Below are positions 34,950 through 43,027 of a DNA stretch of 64,000 nucleotides, one piece after another (position 1 is the first letter of the stretch; every line of letters begins with the position of its first letter). The stretch spans positions 1-64,000 of the forward strand of contig NZ_JOCQ01000042.1 in assembly GCF_000720725.1 (NCBI RefSeq), written 5' to 3'. Both the position numbers and the translations under genes were made by a program. This stretch comes from Streptomyces rimosus subsp. rimosus (GTDB taxonomy: Bacteria > Actinomycetota > Actinomycetes > Streptomycetales > Streptomycetaceae). The notes under the pieces are model-generated. The model was not told where the DNA came from. It saw nothing but the letters and a program-made list of their open reading frames with translations, and ran no database searches.

Positions 34950-35952
34950 GCCACGGGGCGGTGCGGCGGGCCCGGTGTCCGGCCATGTTCTCGGCGTGGA
35001 CTCGGGCGGCTCCGGCCTGCGGATCGCCGTGGCCCGCGCGGACGAGGGGGACGCGCGGCCGCTCGCCTCGTACACCTCTCAGGAGCCCATCGGCACCGGT
35101 CCGAGGGGCATGGACGCCCACCAGCTGCTCAAACAGCTGGTGCCCGCGGCCCAGGACCTGATGCGGGACACCGGTGCCCGGCAGCTGGACGCGGTGTGCG
35201 TCGGGGCGTCCGGCATGGCGTCGCTCGGCGACGACCTGCGCGCCGAGCTGCCCGCGGCGCTGGCCGAGGCGTTCGGTGTACGGCGCCTGGCGCTGGCCGC
35301 CGATGCGGTGACCGCGTACGCCGGGGCGCTCGGCCAGGCGCCGGGCGCCGTCGTCGCCGCCGGTACCGGCGTCATCGCGATGGGCACCGACCTCACGCCG
35401 GCGGGCGGCTGGCGCCGCGCCGACGGCTGGGGCCACCTGCTGGGCGACTGCGGCAGCGGCGCCTGGATCGGCCGGGCCGGGCTGGAGGCCGCGCTGCGCG
35501 CCCACGACGGGCGGGCGGGTGGCTCGGCCGCGCTGCTGGCCCGGATGGAAGCGGTGTTCGGCCCGGCGGCGGAGCTGCCCGGGGCGCTCTATCCGCGCAC
35601 CGACCGGCCCGCCGTCCTGGCGTCCTTCGCGCCCGAGGTCGCCGCCTGCGCCGGACACGACACCGTGGCGTCGGCCATCCTGAACGAGGCGGCGCGCCAC
35701 CTGGTGGAAGCGGCAGCGGCGGCCTGTCCCCCGGCGGCGGGCAGCGCGGTGGCCTTCACCGGCGGCCTGCTGCACCTGGGCGAGCCCCTGCTGGCGCCAC
35801 TGCGCACCGCGTTCGCCGAGCTGCTGCCGCACGCCCGGCGCGTCCGAGCGGCGGGCGATCCCCTGGACGGTGCGCTGCGCGTCGCAGCGGCGCTGGCGAC
35901 GGACGCGTTGCGGCTGCCCAGGGATGAGAAGTTGCTGCGGGTTACGGGATAG
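34942..35952 (+). CDS. BadF/BadG/BcrA/BcrD-type ATPase, N-acetylglucosamine kinase-like
   Basis: 336-aa ASKHA-fold kinase. Phosphate-binding DSGGSGLRIAV near the start, then CVGASGM, VVAAGTGVIAMG and the glycine-rich WGHLLGDCGSGAWIGR, the pattern of eukaryote-type N-acetylglucosamine kinases and their bacterial BadF-family relatives. Likely a cytosolic sugar kinase acting on recycled or imported GlcNAc, though the sugar is unproven. TTG 34942 overlaps the end of the preceding gene by 8 bases; GTG 34975 in frame is the alternative. Confidence 0.87.
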   Translation: MAEPRGGAAGPVSGHVLGVDSGGSGLRIAVARADEGDARPLASYTSQEPIGTGPRGMDAHQLLKQLVPAAQDLMRDTGARQLDAVCVGASGMASLGDDLRAELPAALAEAFGVRRLALAADAVTAYAGALGQAPGAVVAAGTGVIAMGTDLTPAGGWRRADGWGHLLGDCGSGAWIGRAGLEAALRAHDGRAGGSAALLARMEAVFGPAAELPGALYPRTDRPAVLASFAPEVAACAGHDTVASAILNEAARHLVEAAAAACPPAAGSAVAFTGGLLHLGEPLLAPLRTAFAELLPHARRVRAAGDPLDGALRVAAALATDALRLPRDEKLLRVTG

Positions 35953-36065
35953 GTGCACAGGTGCGGCCCGGTCCAGTACGTGGGCAGGGTGTTCGCCCGG
36001 TGAGACGGGCGCCGCGACATCCGAGACATATCGGCAATGACGCCCTCCAGCCCTCCAAGCCCCAT

Positions 36066-36172
36066 AAATCCCGAAGTCGTCACGTATCCCGAAGCCTGCG
36101 CGCATTCCGTAGCCGTCACGCATTCCGAGTCCTCGCGCATCTCGAAGTCCTCGCGTATCCCGAAACCGTCAC
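36066..36172. repeat. Six tandem 18-bp repeats in a gene-free gap
   Basis: Six head-to-tail copies of a degenerate 18-mer like GTATCCCGAAGCCGTCAC at 36066, 36084, 36102, 36120 (17 bp), 36137 and 36155. They lie in the 519-bp gap 35953-36471 between the BadF-type kinase and the CbiX-like gene. The one 17-bp unit breaks the frame, so they are unlikely to encode protein. The rest of the gap shows nothing I can name. Confidence 0.85.
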
Positions 36173-36471
36173 GTTTCGCCCGATACCTCGACGCGCTCCC
36201 CTGCCGCCACGTGCGACGGCGACATCACACCTACCCGGGCCCGCGCAAGGCGCACTCAAGGGGCGCGGAGCACCATCGAAGGCGCGGGCGCGCGGGCAGG
36301 CGTGCGGGCGGTGCGGAACACCCCGTACCGAGCCGTCCGGCATGGTGCCGCTCGTCCGCCCATCCGGGCTCTGACCTGGCCATACGCCGCGCGGGACAAT
36401 TCGGGACGGATACCTCCCGACCGAGCCCTCCCGCCACGCGGGGGACCTATGAGGCGTTAGCATGCGACGCC

Positions 36472-37431
36472 ATGAGTTCCCCCACTGGGCCCGCACCCGG
36501 CTCGCCCCGCTTTGACGAAGTTTCTCCGAGCCCGGGCGCCGCACCCGGCCTGCCTGTACGAATGCCGCGTCCCCGGCAGCCCGGTCGGCACCGCCGACCG
36601 GAGCCCGTCGTCGCGCCCGAGGGCGCGCCCGCCCTGGTCCTCGCCGTACCCGGCGCCCCCTCCGCCGCCGCGCGCGGCCTGGCGGCCGAGGTGACCAGCA
36701 TCGCGCGTTCCGAGCTGCCCGGCCTCGACGCCCGGGTCGGCTACGTGGACGGCGGCGACGAGGAGTTCCCCGCGCTGGAGGCCGTGCTCGCGCAGGCCGC
36801 CGCCGAGCACAAGGCCCGTACCGGCGACGGTGCGCAGCCCGAGCAGCAGGGTCCGCCCGCGGTGGTCGTCCCGCTGCTGGCCGGGCCGGACAGCGCGCTG
36901 CTCCGCCGCATACGCCAGGCGATCATGAACAGCGGTTCGGCCGCCGAGCTGACCGATGTGCTCGGCCCGCACCCGCTGCTCGCCGAGGCCCTGCACGTAC
37001 GCCTCTCCGAGGCCGGTCTGGCCCGTGCCGACCGCGCCCGCCTGTTCACGGTCGCGACGGCCGCGGACGGCATCGTCCTCGCCACCGTCGGCGGCGACGA
37101 GGCGGTGCAGGCCGCCGGGATCACCGGCATGCTGCTGTCCGCGCGCCTGGCCGTGCCGGTGCTGGCCGCCGCGCTGGACGAGGAGGGCGCCATCGCCCGT
37201 ACGGCCGACGAGCTGCGCTCCTCCGGCTCGCAGCAGCTGGCCCTGGCCCCGTACCTGATCGGCCCCGAGATCGCCGACGGCCTGGTGGGGGCGGCGGCAG
37301 CGGAGGCGGGCTGCTCGGCGGCGGAGCCGCTGGGCGCGTACGGCACGGTCGGCCGCCTGGTGCTGTCGAACTACGCGTCGGCGCTGGGCATCAAGCTGCA
37401 GTCGGCGGGCCAGGGCACGCCCGTACGGTGA
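36472..37431 (+). CDS. CbiX/sirohydrochlorin-chelatase-like protein
   Basis: 319-aa protein related to the CbiX/SirB chelatase-like group in actinobacteria. A Pro-rich, disordered N-terminus (1-55) precedes an alpha/beta domain with ALVLAVPGAPS, DARVGYVDGGDEEFPALE (the V-Y-V-D strand typical of CbiX) and VVVPLLAGPDS, followed by a second similar half (VLATVGGDEAVQ, VPVLAAALDEEGA). The metal-binding histidines of CbiX (normally in AHGS and HF contexts) are not evident; the first is replaced by AVPGAPS. It may therefore have lost chelatase activity. ATG 36472; hairpin after the stop. Confidence 0.72.
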   Translation: MSSPTGPAPGSPRFDEVSPSPGAAPGLPVRMPRPRQPGRHRRPEPVVAPEGAPALVLAVPGAPSAAARGLAAEVTSIARSELPGLDARVGYVDGGDEEFPALEAVLAQAAAEHKARTGDGAQPEQQGPPAVVVPLLAGPDSALLRRIRQAIMNSGSAAELTDVLGPHPLLAEALHVRLSEAGLARADRARLFTVATAADGIVLATVGGDEAVQAAGITGMLLSARLAVPVLAAALDEEGAIARTADELRSSGSQQLALAPYLIGPEIADGLVGAAAAEAGCSAAEPLGAYGTVGRLVLSNYASALGIKLQSAGQGTPVR

Positions 37432-37442
37432 CCGCCGCATGA

Positions 37443-37477
37443 CGCAGGGCCGCTCCCCGCCGGGAAGCGGCCCTGCG
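37443..37477 (+). terminator. Terminator after the CbiX-like gene
   Basis: Perfect 12-bp stem CGCAGGGCCGCT (37443-37454) and complement (37466-37477), 11-base loop, starting 11 bases after the stop. Confidence 0.75.
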
Positions 37478-37532
37478 GCTTACCGGCGGCGCCCCGCGGC
37501 CTGCCGACGGTCCTTCTGCTCATCGGGCGCGC

Positions 37533-37589
37533 GCCATCCGTACGGGCCCACGCCATCCGTACGGGCTCACGCCCTCCGTACGGGCCCGC
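37533..37589. repeat. Three tandem 19-bp repeats
   Basis: Units GCCATCCGTACGGGCCCAC (37533), GCCATCCGTACGGGCTCAC (37552) and a third, diverged copy (37571), between the convergent CbiX-like and lactonase genes. Each contains the palindrome CCGTACGG. Confidence 0.8.
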
Positions 37590-37601
37590 CGCCCACCCGC
37601 C

Positions 37602-38705
37602 TCAGACGAACACCACGCACGAAGCGGCAGGCACCTCGATCGAGCCGCCCTGTTCCGGCACTCCGGTGCGGGTGTCGATGGCGAACCAGGTCACGTCGCC
37701 CGAGCGCTCGTTGGCGGCGTACAGATGCCGTCCGCCGGGGTGCAGCGCCAGGTCGCGGGGCCAGTGGCCGCCGCACGGGACGGTGGTGACCAGGGAGATC
37801 CCTTCCCCCGACGGGTCGATGGCGAGGACCGAGATGCTGTCGTGCCCCCGGTTCGCCGCCCAGGCGAACCGGCCGTCCTGCGAGACGACCAGCTCGGAGG
37901 GGTAGTTGTCCGCCGCCTCCCCCGCCGCGCCGTCGCCGGCGTGCCCGTTCGCGCCCGGCGGCAGGATCGCCGTCTCGGTCAGCGGGGTGAGGGTGCCGGT
38001 GGTGGCGTCCCAGCGGCAGGGCGTGACCGTGGAGGCCAGCTCGTTGATGACGTACGCATGGCCGCCGCGCGGATGGAAGGCGAGGTGCCGGGGCCCGCTG
38101 CCCGGCCGGAGCGGCACTTCGTGGCGTACCCGGAGCGGCACTTCCTGGCGTACGGCGAGTCCCCCGTCGGCCGTCGGAAGTTCGCAGATGCGTATGGAAT
38201 CGGTGCCCAGGTCGACGCTGAGCAGCCAGCGGCCGGTGGGGTCGGGCACCACGGCGTGCGCGTGCGGGCCTTCCTGGCGGTCGGGGTGCGGGCCGCCGCC
38301 TTCGTGCTGGATCACGGCGGCCGGCTCGGCCAGGCCCCCATCGGCCTGTACGGGCAGCGCGCTGACGCTGCCGGAGCTGTAGTTGGCCGTGAGCAGATGC
38401 CCGGCCCAGAGGGCGAGGTGCGTGGGGTCGGCGCCGCGCACCGGCACGGGCGCGCCGAGCGGCCGCGGCCCGTGCTCCGTGAGCGCGAAGGCGGCGGCCG
38501 CGCCGCCGGACGTCTCGCTCACCGCGTACAGGTGGCGTCCGTCGGGCGCGGGGACGAGGTAGCTGGGGTTGCCGACCTCGTCCGTGGCGTGCAGCGGGGT
38601 CAGGGCGCCCGATTCGACGTCGACCGCCGCGGTGACGATCCCGCGCCCGCCCGCCGACGTGAACGACCCGATGTACGCCCGCCGTCCGCTGCCTGTCGTG
38701 CCCAT
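37602..38705 (-). CDS. Lactonase-family seven-bladed propeller (6-phosphogluconolactonase type)
   Basis: 367-aa cytoplasmic propeller of the YbhE/Pgl lactonase family, which hydrolyses 6-phosphogluconolactone in the pentose phosphate pathway or related lactones. Repeated blades carry the pattern PDGRHLYAVSE, DPTGRWLLSVDLGTDS, PRGGHAYVINELAST, QDGRFAWAANRGHDS, PGGRHLYAANERSGDV, with the family-typical WPRDLALHPGG near the C-terminus. No signal peptide. A 24-bp tandem duplication (38107-38154) gives an internal peptide repeat around EVPLR. ATG 38705. Confidence 0.9.
   Translation of the reverse strand: MGTTGSGRRAYIGSFTSAGGRGIVTAAVDVESGALTPLHATDEVGNPSYLVPAPDGRHLYAVSETSGGAAAAFALTEHGPRPLGAPVPVRGADPTHLALWAGHLLTANYSSGSVSALPVQADGGLAEPAAVIQHEGGGPHPDRQEGPHAHAVVPDPTGRWLLSVDLGTDSIRICELPTADGGLAVRQEVPLRVRHEVPLRPGSGPRHLAFHPRGGHAYVINELASTVTPCRWDATTGTLTPLTETAILPPGANGHAGDGAAGEAADNYPSELVVSQDGRFAWAANRGHDSISVLAIDPSGEGISLVTTVPCGGHWPRDLALHPGGRHLYAANERSGDVTWFAIDTRTGVPEQGGSIEVPAASCVVFV
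38107..38154 (-). repeat. 24-bp in-frame tandem duplication inside the lactonase gene
   Basis: Two adjacent 24-bp units (38107-38130 and 38131-38154) differ at two positions and encode RQEVPLRV and RHEVPLRP. It adds eight residues to a propeller loop. Confidence 0.8.
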
Positions 38706-38810
38706 CGGCTCCCCGCCTGCCCTTCGTCCGCCCTGCGCGTCGTACGGAGTCGTACGCCTACGCGCTGACGCTAACAGCCCGCCGGGTACGCCAGGAGAGC
38801 TCGCCCGGAC

Positions 38811-40304
38811 TCAGGCGTCGGCCAGCGGGGCGCGTGGGTGGCTGCGCAGGGGGGCGGCGAGTTCCGCCAGGGCTCGTTCCAGACTGTGGAGGTGGGCGAG
38901 GGCCGGCTCCAGGGCGGGCGGGTGCGGCGCAGCGGCCGGGTTCGCGGCTGCCGCTTCGTGGGCCTGCTGGGGCGTGGTCAGCGCTTCGACGGCGGCTTCC
39001 ACTCGCTGGCAAGCAGCAGTGAGGCGGGCGTCGTGCGAGGCCTCAGGGTCGGCGGCGATGGACGTCAGGCCACGTACCTCGCGCGCGCAGTCGTCCAGCA
39101 GCGCCAGCACCTGCCGCGCGCGCTCCTTGCGCGCACGCATCGGGGCCAGCGGGTGTACGAGCGGCGAGAGGGAGAGCCGTACGCGGCGCAGCAGCAGCTC
39201 CAGCTCGGCGACGAGCGGGGCAGGGTCGGCCGTGGCGTTGCCGGCGATGCGCGCGGCGGCCTCGGCGGTGCAGCGGTGCACACAGCGCAGGGCGCGCTGG
39301 ATCCAGGCGTCCGTCGTGGAGTGCGTCGTGACGGGCAGCACCACCAGGACGGCCAGCATCACGCTCAGCGCGCCGACGCCGGTCTCCGCGAGGCGCAGCG
39401 CGAGCAGGCCGGGGTCCAGTACGCCGAGCAGCCCGTACAGCAGGCCGACGAGCAGGGTCACCGCGAGCATGTTCCAGGTGTACGAGACCGGCGACGCGTA
39501 GAAGATCGAGAAGACGCAGACGGCGATCAGGGCGGCGGTGGGGGCCACGGCGCCGTGCAGCGGTACGGCGATCAGCAGACCGGCGGGGATGCCGAGGAGC
39601 GTGCCCAGCATCCGGCGGAAGCCGCGGACCACGGTCTCGCCGCGCGAGGCGGTGTTGACGAAGATCCACCAGGTGGCGCCGACGGCCCAGTACCAGCGTT
39701 CGTGCGAGAGCAGCTGGCCCGCCAGCAGGGCGAAGGCTCCGGCGGCGGTCGCCTGGAGCGCCTGGCGGGTCGTCGCCCGGGCGAGCCCCTTGCCGCCGGA
39801 CAGGGCCGGTACGGCGGGCGGGGGCGTACGGCGCTCGTAGCACCACAGCCCGAAGCGGACGACCGAGCAGGCCAGGAGGGAGAGCGCGGTGGCCGCGTAC
39901 AGCTCGGGCAGCTGCTCCGGGACCGTCCGCAGGAACTGGGCCTCGAAGAACGACATGAACGCGAAGATGCCCAGGGCGTTGCCGCGCGGTCCCCACCGGC
40001 GGGCGTAGACACCGACGCCGACCATGGCGAGGAAGGCCACGTCCCGTACGACCGGGTGGTCGTGCAGCAGCGCCGCCGCGGCGAGGACCGGGAAGCCGAC
40101 CACCGGCAGCAGGGCCGTGGAGACCATCTGGCCGCGGACCGTCGTGTCCGCCACGGTGAAGTGGGCGAGCAGCGCGGCGAGCCCGCCCACCACGGCACCG
40201 ACCAGCGAGTGCCCGACGAGGCCGCACACGGCCACCGCCGCGGCGACGCCCAGCACGGCCCGGGCGGCGCTGCGCAGCCGCAGCCGCCCCGGGTCCGGCG
40301 CCAT
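38811..40304 (-). CDS. FUSC-family membrane transporter (aromatic-acid-exporter type)
   Basis: 497-aa membrane protein with the two-halved FUSC/YccS plan: a block of about five to six hydrophobic helices (25-165), a short cytosolic linker (RTPPPAVPALSGG), a second block (190-340) and a helical cytosolic C-terminus of about 150 residues. RSAARAVLG, WWIFVNTASRGETVVRGFRRMLGT and GIPAGLL are family-typical. Members export aromatic acids or other stress metabolites. I choose ATG 40304 (AGAGGG, 6-base spacer); GTG 40322 adds six residues. Confidence 0.88.
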   Translation of the reverse strand: MAPDPGRLRLRSAARAVLGVAAAVAVCGLVGHSLVGAVVGGLAALLAHFTVADTTVRGQMVSTALLPVVGFPVLAAAALLHDHPVVRDVAFLAMVGVGVYARRWGPRGNALGIFAFMSFFEAQFLRTVPEQLPELYAATALSLLACSVVRFGLWCYERRTPPPAVPALSGGKGLARATTRQALQATAAGAFALLAGQLLSHERWYWAVGATWWIFVNTASRGETVVRGFRRMLGTLLGIPAGLLIAVPLHGAVAPTAALIAVCVFSIFYASPVSYTWNMLAVTLLVGLLYGLLGVLDPGLLALRLAETGVGALSVMLAVLVVLPVTTHSTTDAWIQRALRCVHRCTAEAAARIAGNATADPAPLVAELELLLRRVRLSLSPLVHPLAPMRARKERARQVLALLDDCAREVRGLTSIAADPEASHDARLTAACQRVEAAVEALTTPQQAHEAAAANPAAAPHPPALEPALAHLHSLERALAELAAPLRSHPRAPLADA

Positions 40305-40791
40305 GAACACCCTCTTCACCACGGTTTCCCACCCCTCGTCGAGTCAGCTCGGTATGCCGGCCGCGGACCGGCGCCGCCGCGCAGCGCCGCTTTCCCACAT
40401 CAAAAAGGCGCCGCGGAATCCGCAGCGCCATCGACTGGCCTATGACAACATCAACACTACCGTTGGCTCAACAGACTCCTTGAGCACTGAGCCATTGGTC
40501 CAGCAGGGATGCATGATCGCGGGCCAGAGGGTGGCCAATGGCGCGGCTCACTGCCCGGTGTACGCATCGGCGGGCTCCGGACGCGCCGCCGCTCCGGCGT
40601 CCGGCCCGCACCGGACGCGCCAGCCCTCCGGCATCCGGCCCGCACCGGACGGCACCCCCCTCCGGCATCCGGCCCGCACCTCACCCGCGCCCAGCCCGTA
40701 CCCAACCCCACCCCGCCCCGCGTCTCATCCAGACGTCCACATCGCGGAACACCCCGACCCCGTGCATCCGCCACGCATTACCCTCGTCGTC
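40305..40791. promoter_or_regulatory. Gene-free gap with GTTG/CAAC dyads and a GCCATTGG inverted repeat
   Basis: 487 bp upstream of the FUSC gene. It contains CCGTTGGCTCAAC (40461-40473), a short GTTG/CAAC dyad, and GCCATTGG (40491-40498) mirrored by CCAATGGC (40535-40542). The same word GCCATTGG occurs again just before the Lrp/AsnC gene at 42471. I take these as possible Lrp/AsnC sites. No gene is seen. Confidence 0.35.
40592..40681. repeat. 34-bp GC-rich tandem repeat, about 2.6 copies
   Basis: Copies start at 40592, 40626 and 40660; each begins CTCCGGCNTCCGGCCCGCAC and the third is truncated. Non-coding, between FUSC and the YeeE-like gene. Confidence 0.75.
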
Positions 40792-40875
40792 ATGTCCGCA
40801 CCCGCACGCCTCCTCTGTCTCGCGCTCTTCGCGAACTCGGCCTGGTGCGTCGACGACGGGCTCTGTCGCCGCTGA
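40792..40875 (+). CDS. Possible 27-aa Cys-containing leader peptide upstream of the sulfur transporter
   Basis: ATG 40792 opens a 27-codon frame whose peptide holds three cysteines (LLCLAL, AWCVDD, GLCRR). There is no ribosome-binding site, but TACCCT (40779-40784) seven bases before the ATG could be a -10, giving a leaderless message. Position 170 bases before a YeeE-type sulfur transporter would suit a cysteine-sensing leader. Short frames arise by chance at this GC content, so this is a candidate only. Confidence 0.3.
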   Translation: MSAPARLLCLALFANSAWCVDDGLCRR

Positions 40876-41045
40876 AGCCTGCCCGCTGAGGCCTGCCCGC
40901 CCGTGCCGTACGGCACGGCGCCGGCGTGTGTGAATCCCCCTCCGCTCCCCCCGGGCCCTCCCGGGGCGACGTGCGCCCAGGGGACCCCGGAAACATCCGC
41001 CGGCCGCCCCCTCCTTCCTCCCCGCTCACCTTCACGGAGCCCGCT

Positions 41046-42338
41046 GTGACCACAGCATCCCCTGATCCGATCGTCGAAGTCCCCCGCCCGGCCACGGCCC
41101 TGCTCGCCCCCTCCCCCACCTCCGCGCCCCGCCCGGCGGCCCCCGAGGCGCCGCCGGTCCGCCGGGTGCCGCTCGTCGTCGGCCTGCTGATCGCCACGGC
41201 ACTGACGGGTTACGTCTTCGCCTCGTACGGCGCGAAGCCGGGCGTCCTGCTGCTGCTCGGGCTCGGGCTGGGAGTGGCCCTGTTCCACTCGCGGTTCGGG
41301 TTCACCTCGGCGTGGCGGCAGTTCGTCGCCGTGGGCAACGGCTCCGGGCTGCGGGCGCACGCGCTGCTGCTCGGTACAACGGCGACGCTGTTCGCCCTGG
41401 TCATCGGCACAAGCACCGGGCTGTTCGGCTCGGCGCCCGCGCCGTCCGGCGGGCCGCTGGGCGTCGGGCTGCTCCTCGGCTCGTTCGTGTTCGCCGTCGG
41501 CATGCAGCTGGGCGGCGCCTGCGCCTCGGGCACGCTGTTCGCCGTGGGGTCGGGGCAGACCTCGATCGTGCTGACGCTGGGCGGTTTCGTCGCCGGTTCG
41601 ACGCTGGCCGCCTGGCAGTTCGATCTGTGGAAGGACCTGCCGGCGTACGAGCCCGTGGTGTTCGCCGACCACATCGGCTGGTTCGGGTCGTGGGCCGTCA
41701 CCCTTCTGGCGCTGGCCGTGATCGTGGTCGTCAGCCGGGCGGTCCAGGCGCGCCGCAACCCGCCGCCGACCGGCCCGGTGCCGTCGGCGAAGTCCACGGC
41801 CGCCCGGGTGCTGCGCGGTTCCTGGCCGCTGGCGGCCGGTGCCGTGGTGCTGGCGGTGCTGGGCGGCGGCGTGCTCCTCGTCTCCGGCGGCGCGTGGGGT
41901 GTGACCAGCGCGTTCAGCCTGTGGGGCGCGAAGCTGGTGAGCGCGCTCGGCGGGCATCCGGAGACCTGGTCGTACTGGCAGAAGCCGGCGAACGCGCACG
42001 CGCTGTCCGGTCCGGTGCTGGCCGACAAGACGAGCCTCACGGACATCGGCATCATGATCGGCGCGGCGGTGGCCGCCGCGCTGGGCGGCACCTGGGCGCT
42101 GCACCGGGGCACCCCGTGGCGTACCGCGGTCGCGGCCGTCGTGGGCGGCGTGCTGATGGGCATCGGCGCCCGGCTGGCCGGCGGCTGCAACATCGGCGCC
42201 TACCTCGCCGGCATCGCCTCCGGCAGCCTGCACGGCTGGATCTGGGGCGCGACGGCCCTGCTCGGCACCTGGGCGGGCCTGAAACTGCGGCCCGTCTTCC
42301 GGCTGGCCAACCCGAAGCCGGGGGACGGCGTCTGCTGA
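41046..42338 (+). CDS. YeeE/YedE-family sulfur-compound (thiosulfate) transporter
   Basis: 430-aa polytopic membrane protein. The start GTG 41046 has GGAG 7 bases upstream; a 40-residue N-terminal Pro/Ala-rich tail precedes about ten hydrophobic helices. The two half-repeats carry the conserved cysteine motifs of the family, MQLGGACASGTLF and ARLAGGCNIGAYLAG; in thiosulfate transporter TsuA such cysteines relay the substrate across the membrane. Likely imports thiosulfate or another sulfur compound. G-rich repeats and an Lrp/AsnC gene follow. Confidence 0.92.
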   Translation: MTTASPDPIVEVPRPATALLAPSPTSAPRPAAPEAPPVRRVPLVVGLLIATALTGYVFASYGAKPGVLLLLGLGLGVALFHSRFGFTSAWRQFVAVGNGSGLRAHALLLGTTATLFALVIGTSTGLFGSAPAPSGGPLGVGLLLGSFVFAVGMQLGGACASGTLFAVGSGQTSIVLTLGGFVAGSTLAAWQFDLWKDLPAYEPVVFADHIGWFGSWAVTLLALAVIVVVSRAVQARRNPPPTGPVPSAKSTAARVLRGSWPLAAGAVVLAVLGGGVLLVSGGAWGVTSAFSLWGAKLVSALGGHPETWSYWQKPANAHALSGPVLADKTSLTDIGIMIGAAVAAALGGTWALHRGTPWRTAVAAVVGGVLMGIGARLAGGCNIGAYLAGIASGSLHGWIWGATALLGTWAGLKLRPVFRLANPKPGDGVC

Positions 42339-42348
42339 CCAGAAGAGG

Positions 42349-42414
42349 GGTGAGGGGTGAGGGTGAGCCGGTGAGCGGTGAGCCGGTGAGCCGGTGAGAG
42401 CCGAGCGGTGAGCG
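42349..42414 (+). repeat. GGTGAG-type simple repeat
   Basis: About nine degenerate copies of GGTGAG(CC) directly after the YeeE-like stop. Purine-rich and slippage-prone; no coding role seen. Confidence 0.75.
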
Positions 42415-42471
42415 ACGGGGACCAAGCCCCGTGAACGGGCCGACAGCCCGCCCCACACCCCCACCACCAGG

Positions 42472-42490
42472 CCATTGGTACAGTCAACGG
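42472..42490. promoter_or_regulatory. Candidate Lrp/AsnC autoregulatory site
   Basis: CCATTG-N7-CAACGG (42472-42490) is an imperfect 19-bp dyad centred 43 bases before the Lrp/AsnC start, the size and position of a self-repression site. GCCATTGG is shared with the FUSC upstream gap. Confidence 0.4.
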
Positions 42491-42523
42491 ACCCCACCCC
42501 GCCCCTGAGGAGGCCGTTGGCCC

Positions 42524-43003
42524 ATGGCCGTGGACACGCTCGACGCGAAGATCCTGCGGCTGCTGCTGGAGCAGCCGCGCACCAGCGTGCGGGAGTACGC
42601 CCGTATCCTCGGCATCGCCCGGGGCACCGTGCAGGCGCGGCTGGACCGGCTGGAGCGGGACGGGGTAATCACGGCGTACGGACCGCGCCTGTCGCCCGCC
42701 GCGCTCGGCCACCCCGTACTCGCCTTCGTCCACATCGAGGTCACCCAAGGGCACCTGGAGGACATCGCCGAGGCGCTGGCCGAGGTGCCCGAGATCATCG
42801 AGGCGTTCTCCACGACCGGCGGGGGTGACCTGCTGACCCGGGTGGTCGCACGCGACGCGGCGCATCTGGAGGACGTGATCCAACGGTTGATCAGCATGCC
42901 GGGCGTGGTGCGCACGCGCACGGAGGTGGCCCTGCGCGAACGGGTGCCGCACCGGATGCTGCCGCTGGTCGAAGCCGTGGGCGGGACCGCCGGACCGCGC
43001 TGA
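42524..43003 (+). CDS. Lrp/AsnC-family transcriptional regulator
   Basis: 159-aa regulator. Winged helix-turn-helix at 1-60 (LDAKILRLLLEQPRTSVREYARILGIARGTVQARLDRLERDGVI, with the typical VQARLDRLERDG recognition region), then a RAM effector domain (VLAFVHIEV, VPEIIEAFSTTGGGDLLTRVVA). These proteins form octamers and sense amino acids. ATG 42524; 24 bases before the HAD gene, probably co-transcribed. A dyad upstream suggests autoregulation. Confidence 0.92.
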   Translation: MAVDTLDAKILRLLLEQPRTSVREYARILGIARGTVQARLDRLERDGVITAYGPRLSPAALGHPVLAFVHIEVTQGHLEDIAEALAEVPEIIEAFSTTGGGDLLTRVVARDAAHLEDVIQRLISMPGVVRTRTEVALRERVPHRMLPLVEAVGGTAGPR

Positions 43004-43027
43004 GGGCCCTGTTGGCATGCTGGGGCC

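Noticed and set aside
36066..36172. CRISPR array
   Set aside because: Units are contiguous 18-mers with no spacers and no cas genes nearby.
36037..36471. In-frame upstream extension of the CbiX-like gene, including the 18-bp repeats
   Set aside because: Low-complexity Ser/Arg/His sequence, no ribosome-binding site, and repeat units of unequal length; treated as non-coding.
42349..42414. Insertion-sequence end or attachment site
   Set aside because: Only a GGTGAG simple repeat, with no inverted ends, tRNA or integrase nearby.
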